In this document: piece by piece, positions 45,733 to 55,686 of the stretch
Layout: every line of letters starts with the position of its first letter
How positions within the stretch are numbered: position 1 is the stretch's first letter
Assembly (NCBI GenBank): GCA_001897375.1
Contig: MKSU01000004.1
Coordinates: 275,603-339,602 of the forward strand
Source: Sphingomonas sp. 67-36
Lineage (GTDB): Bacteria; Pseudomonadota; Alphaproteobacteria; Sphingomonadales; Sphingomonadaceae
Reading direction: 5' to 3'
DNA: 64,000 bases
Notes under the pieces: generated by a model
The model's database searches: none
What the model was told of the DNA's origin: nothing
What the model saw: the letters and a program-made list of their open reading frames with translations, nothing else
Program-made: the position numbers and the translations under genes

Positions 45733-48700
45733 GCCGCGCGTCCGCGTCCGGCCATGAGCGGGTGAGCGCGAATTTCGAATCCGGCCGGAGCTTCGCGATC
45801 GCGCCGAGCCGCTGGACATAGGCGAGCAGCCCCTCGACGTTCGGCGGATTGTCGTCGTGGAACGTCACCAGCGCGCCCTTCGGCCCGATATCCATCTTCG
45901 CGACGCAGGCCTTCTTGGCGTTCATCTTGATCTCGATCACGCGGATCAGGTTCTCGGTGGCATCGGGCAGCTTGCCGAAACGGTCGATCATCTCGGCAGC
46001 GAAGGCTTCCAGCGATTGCTTGTCGTCCAGCTCGTTGAGGCGGCGGTAGAGGCCCATGCGCAGGTCGAGGTCCGGCACATATTCCTCCGGGATGAGGATC
46101 GGCGCATCGACCGTGATCTGCGGCGAGAAATCGCGCGGGCGCTGGGTGAGGCCGCCGGCCTTCGCCTCCAGGATCGCCTCCTCCAGCATCGACTGGTAGA
46201 GTTCGTAGCCGACCTCCTTGATATGCCCCGATTGTTCGTCGCCGAGCAGATTGCCCGCGCCGCGGATATCGAGATCGTGGCTGGCGAGCTGGAAGCCCGC
46301 GCCGAGCGAATCCAGATCGGACAGCACCTTGAGGCGCTTCTCCGCCGTATCGGTCATCTGCCGCTCGGGCGGCGTCACCAGATAGGCATAGGCGCGCGTC
46401 TTGGAACGCCCGACGCGGCCGCGAAGCTGGTAGAGCTGGGCGAGGCCGAAACGGTCGGCGCGGTTGACGATCATCGTGTTGGCGGAGGGGATGTCGATCC
46501 CGCTCTCGATGATCGAGGTGGAGACCAGCACCTCGAACTTCCTGTCGTAGAAGGCGCTCATCCGCTCCTCCACCTCGCCGGGGGCCATCTGGCCGTGGGC
46601 GACGACGTAGCGGATTTCCGGCACCTCGTTGCGCAGATAGTCCTCGATCTCCGGCAGGTCCGCGATGCGCGGGGTGACGAGGAAGCTTTGCCCGCCGCGA
46701 TAATGTTCGCGCAGCAGCGCCTCGCGCAGCACCACCGGATCCCACGGCATCACATAGGTGCGCACCGCGAGGCGATCGACCGGCGGGGTCTGGATCACCG
46801 AAAGCTCGCGCAGGCCGGACATTGCCATCTGGAGCGTGCGCGGGATCGGCGTGGCGGTGAGGGTGAGGACGTGCACGTCGCTCTTGAGCGCCTTCAGCCG
46901 CTCCTTGTGGGTGACGCCGAAACGCTGCTCCTCATCGACGATCACGAGGCCGAGCCGCTTGAACTCCACGCTCTTGGCGAGGATCGCGTGCGTGCCGATC
47001 ACGATGTCGATATCGCCTGACGCCACACGTTCGCGCGTCGTCTTCGCCTCGGTCGCGGAGACGAGGCGGGAGAGGCGGCCGATGTTGACCGGGAAGCCTT
47101 CGAAGCGCGCGACGAAATTCTGGTAATGCTGGCGCGCGAGCAATGTGGTGGGGCAGACCACCGCCACCTGCATCCCCGCCATCGCCGCGACGAAGGCGGC
47201 GCGCAGCGCGACCTCCGTCTTGCCGAAGCCCACGTCGCCGACGATCAGCCGGTCCATTGGCTTGCCGGCGGAGAGGTCGCCCAGCACATCCTCGATCGCG
47301 CGATCCTGATCGTCGGTTTCCTCATAAGGGAAACGATCGACGAAGGTCGGGAAGCCGCTCGCATCCGGCTCCGCCACCTCGCCCGAGCGCAGCGCGCGCT
47401 CGGCGGCGACCGCGATCAACTCGCCGGCGATCTCGCGGATGCGCTCCTTCATGCGCGACTTGCGCCGCTGCCACGCTTCACCGCCGAGCTTGTCGAGCGC
47501 CGCGCCTTCCTCGCTGGAGCCGTAGCGCGAGAGGACTTCGAGATTCTCGACCGGAACGTAGAGCTTGTCGCCCCCGGCATAGGTCAGCGCGACGCAATCG
47601 TGCGGGGCGTTGCCGACGGGGATCGAGGTCAGTCCCTCGTAGCGCCCGATGCCGTGATCGACATGGACGACCAGATCGCCCGGCGAGAGCGTTGCCAGTT
47701 CCGCGAGGAAGGCGTCGGCGGACTTGCGGCGCTTCTGCCGGCGGACGAGCCGGTCGCCCAGCATGTCCTGCTCGGTCAGCACCGCGACGCGCGGCGCGGT
47801 GAAACCGTGATCGAGCGGCAGGACGATCAGCGCGACCTGCGTCTCGCCGACGCCGAGCGCCTCCTGCCACGTATCGACCGGCTTCGCGCCGTTCAGGCCG
47901 TGGTCCTTGAGCAGATTGCCGAGCCGGTCGCGCGCGCCGCCGGAATAGCTCGCCAGCACCGGCTTGCGACCGTCCTTGCGCAGCTTCGCGACATGCGCGA
48001 CGACCGCCTCATAGACGTTCGCGCCCGATGCGCGTTCGGGCGCGAAATCACGCGCGCCGTCCACGCCGAAATCCACCACGCGAGCGGATTCGGGCTCGTG
48101 GAACGACGTGGTGACATGTGCCGTCGCCGCCTCCAGCGCTGCGCGCCATTCGCCGTCGTCGAGGTAGAGCGTCTTCGCGGGCAGCGCGCGATAGCTGCCG
48201 GGCTGGGCGGCCTCCGCGCGCTTGCGGTTCTCATAATAGTCCGCGATCGATTCGAGGCGCGATTCGGCCGCCGCCGTCACGCCATTGTCGCGCACCACCA
48301 ACGCGTCCTCGCCGAGATGATCGAAGATGGTGGCGAGCTTCTCCTCGAACAGCGGGAGCCAATGCTCCATCCCCGCCAGCCGCCGGCCATCGCTCACCGC
48401 CTGATAGAGCGGGTCGCCGGTGGCCGTCGCGCCGAAGGTTTCGCGATAGCGGCTGCGGAAGCGCTTCACGCTGTCCTCGTCGAGCAGCGCCTCGGACGCG
48501 GGGAGCAGGGTGAAGCCGTCGATCCGCCCGGTGGTGCGCTGGTCGGCGGGGTCGAAGGTGCGGACGCTTTCGATCTCGTCGCCGAAGAAGTCGAGGCGCA
48601 GCGCCTGTTCCTCGCCGCTCGGGAACAGGTCCACGATCCCGCCGCGAATGGCGTATTCGCCCGCGTCATGCACGGTGTCGGTGCGGACGTAGCCGTTGGC

Positions 48701-49138
48701 CTGGAGCAGCGCGGCGAGCCGGTCGAGGCTGATCCGCTCGCCCGGCTTCAGGTTTGCGACCAATTGCCGGATACGGAACGGGGTGAGCGTGCGCTGCGTC
48801 GCGGCGTTGGTGGTGGTGAGGACGAGCTGCGGCCCGCGCGGCTTCTGCTGCAGCCGGTGGAGCGCGCCGATCCGCTCCGCCATCACACGCAGGGTCGGGG
48901 AGGCGCGGTCGTAAGGCAGGCAATCCCATGCCGGGAATTCGATCACCTCCAGCTCCGGCGCGAAGAAGGGCGCGGTGGCGGCGATTGCGCGCATGGCGGC
49001 CTCGTCCGGCGCGACGAACACCGCCCGGCGCGGCGCTGCACGCGCGAGGTCCGCCAGCAGCGAGGGCAGGAAGCCCGCCGGCACGCCCGCGAGCGTCAGC
49101 ACCTCGGTGGCGGAGAGGATCTGTTTGAGTTCGGGCAT
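45683..49138 (-). CDS. mfd: transcription-repair coupling factor Mfd
   Basis: Superfamily 2 translocase that removes RNA polymerase stalled at DNA lesions and recruits UvrA. It has 1151 residues, the normal length. N-terminal UvrB-homology region (about 1–330), RNA-polymerase-interacting CarD-like domain (about 470–560, LSPGDLVVHVDHGIGRYEGL), the helicase motor (Walker A GDVGFGKTEVALRA, DEEQRFG, TATPIPRTLQ, TSIIESGIDIPSANT, QLRGRVGRS) and the C-terminal TRCF domain. The ATG follows a short hairpin after sdhE on the same strand, and the order sdhE–mfd is an alphaproteobacterial feature. Confidence 0.97.
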   Translation of the reverse strand: MPELKQILSATEVLTLAGVPAGFLPSLLADLARAAPRRAVFVAPDEAAMRAIAATAPFFAPELEVIEFPAWDCLPYDRASPTLRVMAERIGALHRLQQKPRGPQLVLTTTNAATQRTLTPFRIRQLVANLKPGERISLDRLAALLQANGYVRTDTVHDAGEYAIRGGIVDLFPSGEEQALRLDFFGDEIESVRTFDPADQRTTGRIDGFTLLPASEALLDEDSVKRFRSRYRETFGATATGDPLYQAVSDGRRLAGMEHWLPLFEEKLATIFDHLGEDALVVRDNGVTAAAESRLESIADYYENRKRAEAAQPGSYRALPAKTLYLDDGEWRAALEAATAHVTTSFHEPESARVVDFGVDGARDFAPERASGANVYEAVVAHVAKLRKDGRKPVLASYSGGARDRLGNLLKDHGLNGAKPVDTWQEALGVGETQVALIVLPLDHGFTAPRVAVLTEQDMLGDRLVRRQKRRKSADAFLAELATLSPGDLVVHVDHGIGRYEGLTSIPVGNAPHDCVALTYAGGDKLYVPVENLEVLSRYGSSEEGAALDKLGGEAWQRRKSRMKERIREIAGELIAVAAERALRSGEVAEPDASGFPTFVDRFPYEETDDQDRAIEDVLGDLSAGKPMDRLIVGDVGFGKTEVALRAAFVAAMAGMQVAVVCPTTLLARQHYQNFVARFEGFPVNIGRLSRLVSATEAKTTRERVASGDIDIVIGTHAILAKSVEFKRLGLVIVDEEQRFGVTHKERLKALKSDVHVLTLTATPIPRTLQMAMSGLRELSVIQTPPVDRLAVRTYVMPWDPVVLREALLREHYRGGQSFLVTPRIADLPEIEDYLRNEVPEIRYVVAHGQMAPGEVEERMSAFYDRKFEVLVSTSIIESGIDIPSANTMIVNRADRFGLAQLYQLRGRVGRSKTRAYAYLVTPPERQMTDTAEKRLKVLSDLDSLGAGFQLASHDLDIRGAGNLLGDEQSGHIKEVGYELYQSMLEEAILEAKAGGLTQRPRDFSPQITVDAPILIPEEYVPDLDLRMGLYRRLNELDDKQSLEAFAAEMIDRFGKLPDATENLIRVIEIKMNAKKACVAKMDIGPKGALVTFHDDNPPNVEGLLAYVQRLGAIAKLRPDSKFALTRSWPDADARLNGALQLSKGLAKAAG

Positions 49139-49155
49139 GATCTTCTTTGTAAAGG

Positions 49156-49173
49156 CCCTTCCGAACGGAAGGG
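49156..49173. terminator. small hairpin between sdhE and mfd
   Basis: A seven-base-pair perfect stem (CCCTTCC/GGAAGGG) with a four-base loop in the 45-base gap between sdhE and mfd. No T-run follows directly, so it is more likely an attenuator or processing site. Confidence 0.35.
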
Positions 49174-49183
49174 GATGGGAATG

Positions 49184-49450
49184 CTATTCCGGCACCTGCA
49201 CGTAGTTCAGCGCGCGCATCGCCTGCATCATCGGGCCGTCCCATTCGGGCGGGCAGGGGAGGGAGCCGATCGCCCAGCCCATGATGTCCACGTCCTGCTC
49301 CTCCAGCAGAGTCTCGAACCAGTCGAGCTGTTCGGCGCTCCAGTTCGCGTGGTGCGCGTCGAAGAAGCCGCCGATCATCAGGTCGGCCTCGCGCGTGCCG
49401 CGGTGCCAGGCGCGGAAGCGCAGGCGTTTCAGTCTGATTTCGTGGTCCAT
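49184..49450 (-). CDS. sdhE: FAD assembly factor SdhE
   Basis: Small all-helical chaperone (88 residues) that promotes covalent flavinylation of succinate dehydrogenase. The SdhE/YgfY signature R-G-x-x-E-x-D-x-x-x is visible as RGTREADLMIGGF near residues 17–29, and the helix-rich remainder LDWFETLLEEQDVDIMGW is typical. The ATG is at 49450, divergent from recG with 71 bases in between. It is upstream of mfd on the same strand, the usual arrangement in alphaproteobacteria. Confidence 0.92.
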   Translation of the reverse strand: MDHEIRLKRLRFRAWHRGTREADLMIGGFFDAHHANWSAEQLDWFETLLEEQDVDIMGWAIGSLPCPPEWDGPMMQAMRALNYVQVPE

Positions 49451-49521
49451 CGGTCCTCAACGTCAATTGCCCGGCGGGCGCTGGCGGCGCGCGTCGGGTG
49501 CGGGTAAGGCGCTATCTAGGC

Positions 49522-51573
49522 ATGAGACCCGATATCCTCAATCCGCTGTTCGCCGAAGTCACCGCGCTGAAGGGCGTGGGGCCGGCGCTGGCGAAGCCGC
49601 TGGAGCGGCTGGGGATCGCGAGGGTGGTGGACGTGCTGTTCCATTTGCCGACCGGCTGGATCGATCGCTGGCCGCGCGACACGCTCGACGCGAGCGATGC
49701 CGGGCGGACGATCGCGATCACGCTGACCCCACGCGATATCCGCAGCACCGGCTCCGCCCGCGCGCCGACACGGGTGAGCGCCACCGACGCGGCGGGCAAC
49801 CACGTCAGCCTCGTCTATTTCGGCGGATCGTCCGGCTGGGTGAAGAAGCTCTATCCGATCGGGCAGCCGGTGCGCGTTTCCGGCAAGCTGGAGACGTACG
49901 GGCAGGAGCTTCAGATCATCCACCCGGAGATCGAGGGGGAGGAAGGCTTCCGCGAGCGCGAGCCGGTCTATCCCCTGTCCGAAGGCATCAGCTCGCGCCG
50001 GATCGCCGGGATGGTGGAGCAGGCGTTGGCCCGCGCGCCGGAGCTTCCCGAATGGATCGAGCCGGGGCTGAAGGCGAAGCGCGGCTGGCCGGGCTGGCGC
50101 GACGCACTTGCCCGCATCCACGCCGATCCCGCCGATCAGGTGGCGCGGACGCGGCTCGGCTATGACGAGGTGTTCGCCAACCAGCTCGCGCTGATGCTGG
50201 TCCGCGCGGATTCGCGGCGCCGCCGCGGGCGATCGCTGGGCGGCGACGGGCGGCTGCGCGACATGCTCAAGCTCCCCTATGCGCTGACCGGGGCGCAGGC
50301 GCGGACGGTGCGCGAGATCGAGGGCGATCTGGCGCAGGAGGCCCCGATGCTCCGCCTGCTGCAAGGCGATGTGGGATCGGGCAAGACGCTCGTAGCGGCG
50401 ATGGCGCTGCTGATCGCGGTGGAGGCGGGTGCGCAGGGGGCGATGCTCGCACCGACCGAGATCCTCGCCCGCCAGCATTACGAGACGCTGCGCCGCACGC
50501 TCGCCGGGCTGCCGGTGGAGATCGCCGTGCTCACCGGGCGCGACAAGGGTCGCGCGCGCGAGGCGACGCTGATGGGGCTGGCGGACGGCTCGATCGACAT
50601 CCTCGTCGGCACACATGCGATCTTCCAGGAGGCGGTCGGCTATCGCGACCTTGGGCTGGTGGTGGTGGACGAGCAGCACCGCTTCGGCGTCGCCGAGCGG
50701 ATGGCGCTCACCGCCAAGGGCCGCGTCACGCCGCACCTGCTGGCGATGACCGCCACGCCGATCCCGCGCACGCTTACCCTCGCGCAATATGGCGAGATGG
50801 ACCAGAGCCGGCTCGACGAGATGCCGCCGGGCCGCGAGCCGATCGAGACGCGCGTCATCAGCGAGGAGCGGCTGGACGAGGTGGTCAACGCGCTCGGCCG
50901 GCATCTCTCGGAAGGGAAGCAAGCCTATTGGGTCTGCCCGCTGGTGGAGGAGAGCGAGAAGACCGACCTCGCCGCCGCCGAGGCGCGCGCCGCCGCGCTG
51001 GCTGGGCGGTTCGGCGATCGCGTCGGGCTGGTCCACGGGCGGATGAAGGGGCCGGAGAAGGATGCGGTAATGGCCGCCTTCGCCGCCGGCCGCCACGGCG
51101 TGCTGGTCGCGACCACGGTGATCGAAGTGGGCGTGGATGTGCCCAACGCCACGCTGATCGTGATCGAGCACGCCGACCGCTTCGGCCTCGCGCAGCTCCA
51201 CCAGTTGCGCGGGCGCGTCGGGCGGGGCGGGGGACATTCGGTGTGCCTGCTGCTGCGCGGCAATGCCTTGTCCGAAACCTCGCGCGCGCGCCTTGCCCTG
51301 ATGCGCGAAACCAACGACGGCTTCCGCATCGCGGAGGAGGATTTGCGGCTGCGCGGCGCGGGTGAATTGCTCGGAACGCGGCAATCGGGCGAGGCGGCGT
51401 TCCGGCTCGCGACGCCGGAGCAACTGGGCGAATTGCTCCAGCCCGCCACCGACGATGCGCGGCTGCTGATCGATCGCGACGGCGGGCTGTCGGGCGAGCG
51501 TGGGCAGGCCGCCCGCACCGCGCTCTACCTGTTCGAGCGCGATGCGGGGGTGGCGCTGCTGCGATCGGGTTGA
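49522..51573 (+). CDS. recG: ATP-dependent DNA helicase RecG
   Basis: Branch-migration helicase that reverses stalled replication forks. It has 683 residues. N-terminal wedge domain with an OB fold (about 50–150; IDRWPRDTL, VSLVYFGG), followed by the two helicase domains: Walker A GDVGSGKTLVA, DEQHRFG (DExH box), MTATPIPRTLTLA, TTVIEVGVDVPNAT and QLRGRVGRG. ATG 49522 gives the usual N-terminus; GTG 49498 would add eight residues. Shares the repair theme of its neighbours mfd and rmuC. Confidence 0.96.
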   Translation: MRPDILNPLFAEVTALKGVGPALAKPLERLGIARVVDVLFHLPTGWIDRWPRDTLDASDAGRTIAITLTPRDIRSTGSARAPTRVSATDAAGNHVSLVYFGGSSGWVKKLYPIGQPVRVSGKLETYGQELQIIHPEIEGEEGFREREPVYPLSEGISSRRIAGMVEQALARAPELPEWIEPGLKAKRGWPGWRDALARIHADPADQVARTRLGYDEVFANQLALMLVRADSRRRRGRSLGGDGRLRDMLKLPYALTGAQARTVREIEGDLAQEAPMLRLLQGDVGSGKTLVAAMALLIAVEAGAQGAMLAPTEILARQHYETLRRTLAGLPVEIAVLTGRDKGRAREATLMGLADGSIDILVGTHAIFQEAVGYRDLGLVVVDEQHRFGVAERMALTAKGRVTPHLLAMTATPIPRTLTLAQYGEMDQSRLDEMPPGREPIETRVISEERLDEVVNALGRHLSEGKQAYWVCPLVEESEKTDLAAAEARAAALAGRFGDRVGLVHGRMKGPEKDAVMAAFAAGRHGVLVATTVIEVGVDVPNATLIVIEHADRFGLAQLHQLRGRVGRGGGHSVCLLLRGNALSETSRARLALMRETNDGFRIAEEDLRLRGAGELLGTRQSGEAAFRLATPEQLGELLQPATDDARLLIDRDGGLSGERGQAARTALYLFERDAGVALLRSG

Positions 51574-52896
51574 CTAGAGTTCCTTAAAGCTGTCCACGTC
51601 CCGCGCCGGGCCATGGCCGTGCGGCGCATGGGGCGGCTCGATATCGATCGGCTCCGGCGGATCGAACCCGCCCTCCCATTTCGCGACCACCGCGCTCGCC
51701 ACGGCATTGCCGACCACGTTGGTCGCGCTGCGCCCCATGTCGAGGAAATGGTCCACCGCGAGGATCAGCAGCAGTCCGGCCTCCGGGATATTGAACATCG
51801 GCATGGTCGCCGCGATCACCACCAGGCTGGCGCGCGGCACGCCGGCGATGCCCTTGGACGTCACCATCAGCACCAGCAGCATCGTGATCTGCGTCGCGAT
51901 CGGCAGGTGGATGCCATAGGCCTGCGCCACGAACAGGCTCGCGAAGCCCATGTAGATCATCGAGCCGTCGAGGTTGAACGAATAGCCCAGCGGCAGCACG
52001 AAGCTCGCGACGCGCGGCGGCACGCCGAAGCGGTCCAGTGCCTCCAGCATCCGCGGATAGGCGGCCTCCGACGAGGCGGTGGAGAAGGCGACCAGCAAAG
52101 GCTCGCGCACGTAGCGCACCAGCTCCCTGATCCGCCCGCCGATGAAGATGAAGCCGATGCCGAGCAGCACCAGCCACAGGATCAGCATCGAGAGGTAGAA
52201 AGTGCCCATGAAATAGGCGAGTTGCCCGATCACCTTCGGTCCGCGCTCGGTGAGCGTGCCCGCCACGGCGGCGAACACCGCGAAGGGAGCGAAGCGCATC
52301 ACATAATCGGTGATCTGGAGCATCACATGCACCAGCGCGTCGATTGCGCCGACCAGCGGCTTCGCCTTCTCGCCGACGGCAGTGATCGCGACGCCGACGA
52401 ACAGCGAGAAGATCACGATCTGGAGGATCTCGTTCTTCGCCATCGCGTCGACCATCGAGGTCGGGAAGATATGCGAGATGAAGTCCTTGAGGTTGAAAGC
52501 CGATGTCTCCAGCCCCGTGCCCGCCGTCGCGGGCGGCAGCGGCAGGTTCACCCCCACGCCCGGCTGGAAGATGTTGACCAGCACCAGCCCGAGGGTGAGC
52601 GACAGCAGGCTGGCGCAGATGAACCAGCCGATGCTCCGCGCGCCGATCCGCCCCAGCGCCGCAGTATCCCCCATCTGCGCGATGCCCGAGACGAGCGTCG
52701 CGAAGACGAGCGGCGCGATGATCATCTTGATCAGCCGCAGGAATACGGTGGTGACGATCGAGAAATAGCCCGCCAGCGTTTCGAGCCGGGCCTGCGAGGT
52801 GGCCCCGCCGTCGCCGATCGCGGTGTTGAGCACCAGCCCGCAGACGAGGCCGAGCACCAGCGCGATCATGATATAGGTGGTGAGCCGCTTGCCCAT
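51574..52896 (-). CDS. dicarboxylate/amino acid:cation symporter (DAACS family)
   Basis: A 440-residue inner-membrane carrier of the glutamate/aspartate/C4-dicarboxylate family (GltP/DctA). About eight membrane helices plus two re-entrant hairpins; the family's Ser-rich hairpin AFSTASSEAAYP and the helix FVLPLGYSFNLDGSMIY are intact, as is the TSKGIAGVPRA loop. It couples substrate uptake to H+ or Na+; the substrate cannot be decided. An unusual C-terminal tail of ~35 residues is rich in His and Pro. ATG 52896 has GGGAG upstream. It ends directly beside recG (one base), tail to tail. Confidence 0.9.
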   Translation of the reverse strand: MGKRLTTYIMIALVLGLVCGLVLNTAIGDGGATSQARLETLAGYFSIVTTVFLRLIKMIIAPLVFATLVSGIAQMGDTAALGRIGARSIGWFICASLLSLTLGLVLVNIFQPGVGVNLPLPPATAGTGLETSAFNLKDFISHIFPTSMVDAMAKNEILQIVIFSLFVGVAITAVGEKAKPLVGAIDALVHVMLQITDYVMRFAPFAVFAAVAGTLTERGPKVIGQLAYFMGTFYLSMLILWLVLLGIGFIFIGGRIRELVRYVREPLLVAFSTASSEAAYPRMLEALDRFGVPPRVASFVLPLGYSFNLDGSMIYMGFASLFVAQAYGIHLPIATQITMLLVLMVTSKGIAGVPRASLVVIAATMPMFNIPEAGLLLILAVDHFLDMGRSATNVVGNAVASAVVAKWEGGFDPPEPIDIEPPHAPHGHGPARDVDSFKEL

Positions 52897-52973
52897 CGAT
52901 ACTCCCGGAGAAAATTGGTCCGCCCGCAAAGGGGATTGCGGCCGCTCGGTCAAGCACCCTATCGTCTTCGCTT

Positions 52974-54239
52974 ATGCTGATCGACCGCTTTATGCCGACG
53001 CGCCGGGGCCTGCTGGGCGCCGCCGCCTTGTTGCCGCTCGCCAATCTCGCGGGGGTGTTGCGCGCCGCCGAACCCGATCTTGCCGGGCTGAAGGATATCA
53101 CCACCGGCGTGAAGCCGATCGACGCGGCGGAGCGCGCGGGGCGGCTGCAACGCGCGCAGGCGCTGATGCGGCGGCACGGCATCGGCGCGGTGGTGATCGA
53201 GCCGGGATCGAGCCTGATCTACTTCACCGGCGTCGTCTGGTGGCGCAGCGAGCGGCTGACGGCGGCGATCATTCCGGCGGAAGGGGAGCCGTGTATCGTC
53301 ACGCCCTTTTTCGAGGAGCCGTCGATCCGCGAGACGCTCGCCGTTCCGGCCGAGGTGCGCGTGTGGCAGGAGGATCAGAACCCGCTCGCGGTGGTCGCCG
53401 GCTTCCTGCGTGATCGCAAGCTCGCCGGGCGGCCGGTGGGGATCGAGGAGACGGCGCGCTTCTTCGCCTTCGACGGGCTGGCGCAGCAATTGCCCGAGGC
53501 GAAGCTGGTCTCCGCCAATCCGGTGGTGCGCGGCTGCCGCATGTTGAAGACGCCGGCGGAACTCGCGCTGATGCAGACCGCGACAGACGTGACGATCGCC
53601 GCCTATCGCTGGGTCCATCCGCGCGTCGAAAAGGGCATGACCGGGCCGGAGGTGAGCGCGCTGATGGTCGCCGCGACGCGCCGGCTCGGCGGCACGGCCG
53701 ACGACGCGATGGTGCTGATCGGCGAGGCGTCGGCCTATCCGCATGGCAGCCGCGAGGTGCATCGCGTCGCGGACGGGCAGGTGGTGCTGATGGACTGCGG
53801 CTGCACGGTTCAGGGCTATCATTCCGATATCTCGCGCACCTGGGTTCATGGCAGCGCCAGCGCGGCGCAGCGGAAGTTGTGGAATCAGGTGGCGGAAGGG
53901 CAGCGCATCGCGCTGGCGGCGGCGAAGATCGGTGCGCCGGCCGGGACGGTCGATGATGCGGTGCGCGGGGCTTACACGAAATGGGGCTATGGTCCGGGCT
54001 ACAAACTGCCCGGCCTGTCGCATCGCACCGGGCATGGCATCGGCATGGACGGGCACGAGCCGGTCAACCTCGTTCATGGCGAAGCGATGCCGCTGGCGGC
54101 GGGCATGTGCTTCTCGAATGAGCCGGGCATCTACATCCCCGGTCAATTCGGCGTGCGGCTGGAGGATTGCTTCCACATGACGGCGCAGGGGCCGCGCTGG
54201 TTCAGCACGCCGCCGGCCTCGATCGACGCGCCGGTATAG
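52974..54239 (+). CDS. M24-family Xaa-Pro peptidase, Tat-exported
   Basis: A 421-residue metallopeptidase of the pita-bread fold (Xaa-Pro aminopeptidase/prolidase family). The N-terminus carries a twin-arginine signal (PTRRGLLGAAALLPLANLAG), so it is exported folded, which is unusual for this family. The creatinase N-domain covers about 50–185 and the catalytic domain 190–415. Metal ligands are seen in VVLMDCGCTV and YHSDISRT (two Asp), RTGHGIG (His), SNEPGIY (Glu) and RLEDCF (Glu). Divergent from the symporter gene with 77 bases between; uptake of peptide breakdown products may link them (inference). Confidence 0.9.
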   Translation: MLIDRFMPTRRGLLGAAALLPLANLAGVLRAAEPDLAGLKDITTGVKPIDAAERAGRLQRAQALMRRHGIGAVVIEPGSSLIYFTGVVWWRSERLTAAIIPAEGEPCIVTPFFEEPSIRETLAVPAEVRVWQEDQNPLAVVAGFLRDRKLAGRPVGIEETARFFAFDGLAQQLPEAKLVSANPVVRGCRMLKTPAELALMQTATDVTIAAYRWVHPRVEKGMTGPEVSALMVAATRRLGGTADDAMVLIGEASAYPHGSREVHRVADGQVVLMDCGCTVQGYHSDISRTWVHGSASAAQRKLWNQVAEGQRIALAAAKIGAPAGTVDDAVRGAYTKWGYGPGYKLPGLSHRTGHGIGMDGHEPVNLVHGEAMPLAAGMCFSNEPGIYIPGQFGVRLEDCFHMTAQGPRWFSTPPASIDAPV

Positions 54240-54252
54240 ACATAGCGCCGTC

Positions 54253-54267
54253 GTTCCGATTATGTTC
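54253..54267 (+). promoter_or_regulatory. SOS (LexA) box of rmuC
   Basis: GTTC-N7-GTTC, an exact match to the alphaproteobacterial LexA consensus, ending five bases before the rmuC start codon. It is the same pattern as at lexA (26031–26056). Confidence 0.8.
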
Positions 54268-54272
54268 CGGCG

Positions 54273-55652
54273 ATGATCGAGACGGCCGCCATCGCCCTTG
54301 TCGCCATCCTTGCCGGCCTTGCGCTCGGCTGGTTCGTCGCGCGGCGCGATGTGGCCGGACTGCGCGCGGAGCGGGACCAGCGGGCGGAGGAGTTCAGGAA
54401 GGCGATCGTCGATCTCGCCGCCGCGACCGAGCGGGCAAAGGCCGCCGACGGGCTGCGCGGCGAACTGGAGGCGATCCGTAGCGAGCGCGACGCGGCCCGC
54501 ACCGAGCTTGCCCGGCGCGAGACGGAGGCGGCGGCGTTCGAGGCGCGGATCGCCGAGTTCAAGGCCGCGAAGGACGATATGGCGGGCCGTTTCCGCGAAG
54601 TCGCCGGCACGCTGCTCGGCGAGGCGCAGAGGGCGTTCCTCGAACGCGCGGATGAGCGGTTCCGCCAGTCCGAGGAAAGCGCGGGGCACGGGCTGAAGGC
54701 CTTGCTCCAGCCTGTGACGGAGCGGCTCCAGCGCTACGAGGAAGGCGTCGCCAAGGTCGAGGCGGAGCGGCGGGATGCGTTCGGCTCGCTCTACGGCCAG
54801 ATCGAGGCGATGCGCGTCGGGCAGGAATCGGTACGGGCCGAGGCGCAGAAGCTGGTCAACGCATTGCGCGCCGCGCCCAAGGCACGCGGCCGCTGGGGCG
54901 AGCAGCAGCTCCGCAACGTGCTGGAGACGTGCGGCCTCGCCGAACATGCCGATTTCGCGATGGAGGTCAGCATCACCGGCGACGATGGCGAGCGGCTGCG
55001 CCCTGACGCAGTGGTGCGCGTGCCGGGCGGCAAGTCGCTGGTGATCGACGCCAAGGTGTCGCTCAACGCCTATCAGGACGCCTTCGCGGCGGTGGACGAG
55101 AAGGAGCGGCAGATCGGTCTCACCGCGCACGCCAATGCGATGCGCGCGCACGTCAATACGCTGAGCGCCAAGGCCTATTGGAGCCAGTTCCCCGACGCAC
55201 CCGATTACGTCATCATGTTCGTGCCGGGCGAGCATTTCCTCTCCGCCGCGCTGGAACATGACCCGACCTTGTGGGACGCGGCGTTCGACAAGCGCGTGCT
55301 GCTCGCGACGCCGACCAACCTGATCGCGATCGCGCGCACCGTTTCGGCAGTATGGCGGCAGGAGAAATTGGCGAGCGAGGCGCGGCAGATCGGCGCGCTC
55401 GGCAAGGAGTTGTACGACCGGCTAGCCAAGGCGGTCGGCGATCTGCGCGTGGTGGGCAGCGGGCTCAATACCGCAGTGAAGAACTACAACACCTTCGTCA
55501 GCAGCTTCGAGACGCGCGCGCTGGTCAGCGCCCGCAAGCTGCGGGACCTCAACATCGAGCCGGGCGCGCGCGAGATCGAGACGATCGCCCCGGTGGAACT
55601 GCTCGCCGGCCACGCCGGAGAGGATGAGCCGGACCGGCTGGCGGCGGAATAG
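54273..55652 (+). CDS. rmuC: DNA recombination protein RmuC
   Basis: A 459-residue protein of the RmuC family, which limits DNA inversion and rearrangement at repeats. It begins with a membrane anchor (about 4–22), then a long coiled coil (30–170, rich in Glu, Arg and Ala), and the nuclease-like PD-(D/E)xK-type core (about 200–400; GRWGEQQLRNVLE, VIDAKVSLNAYQ, MFVPGEHFLSAAL). The core's Asp/Lys residues (IDAKVS) are kept. An SOS box directly precedes the ATG, so the gene is expected to be induced by DNA damage. Confidence 0.95.
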   Translation: MIETAAIALVAILAGLALGWFVARRDVAGLRAERDQRAEEFRKAIVDLAAATERAKAADGLRGELEAIRSERDAARTELARRETEAAAFEARIAEFKAAKDDMAGRFREVAGTLLGEAQRAFLERADERFRQSEESAGHGLKALLQPVTERLQRYEEGVAKVEAERRDAFGSLYGQIEAMRVGQESVRAEAQKLVNALRAAPKARGRWGEQQLRNVLETCGLAEHADFAMEVSITGDDGERLRPDAVVRVPGGKSLVIDAKVSLNAYQDAFAAVDEKERQIGLTAHANAMRAHVNTLSAKAYWSQFPDAPDYVIMFVPGEHFLSAALEHDPTLWDAAFDKRVLLATPTNLIAIARTVSAVWRQEKLASEARQIGALGKELYDRLAKAVGDLRVVGSGLNTAVKNYNTFVSSFETRALVSARKLRDLNIEPGAREIETIAPVELLAGHAGEDEPDRLAAE

Positions 55653-55686
55653 GGCGGGGAGGCCGGGGCTTCTATTTGGTCTCGTC

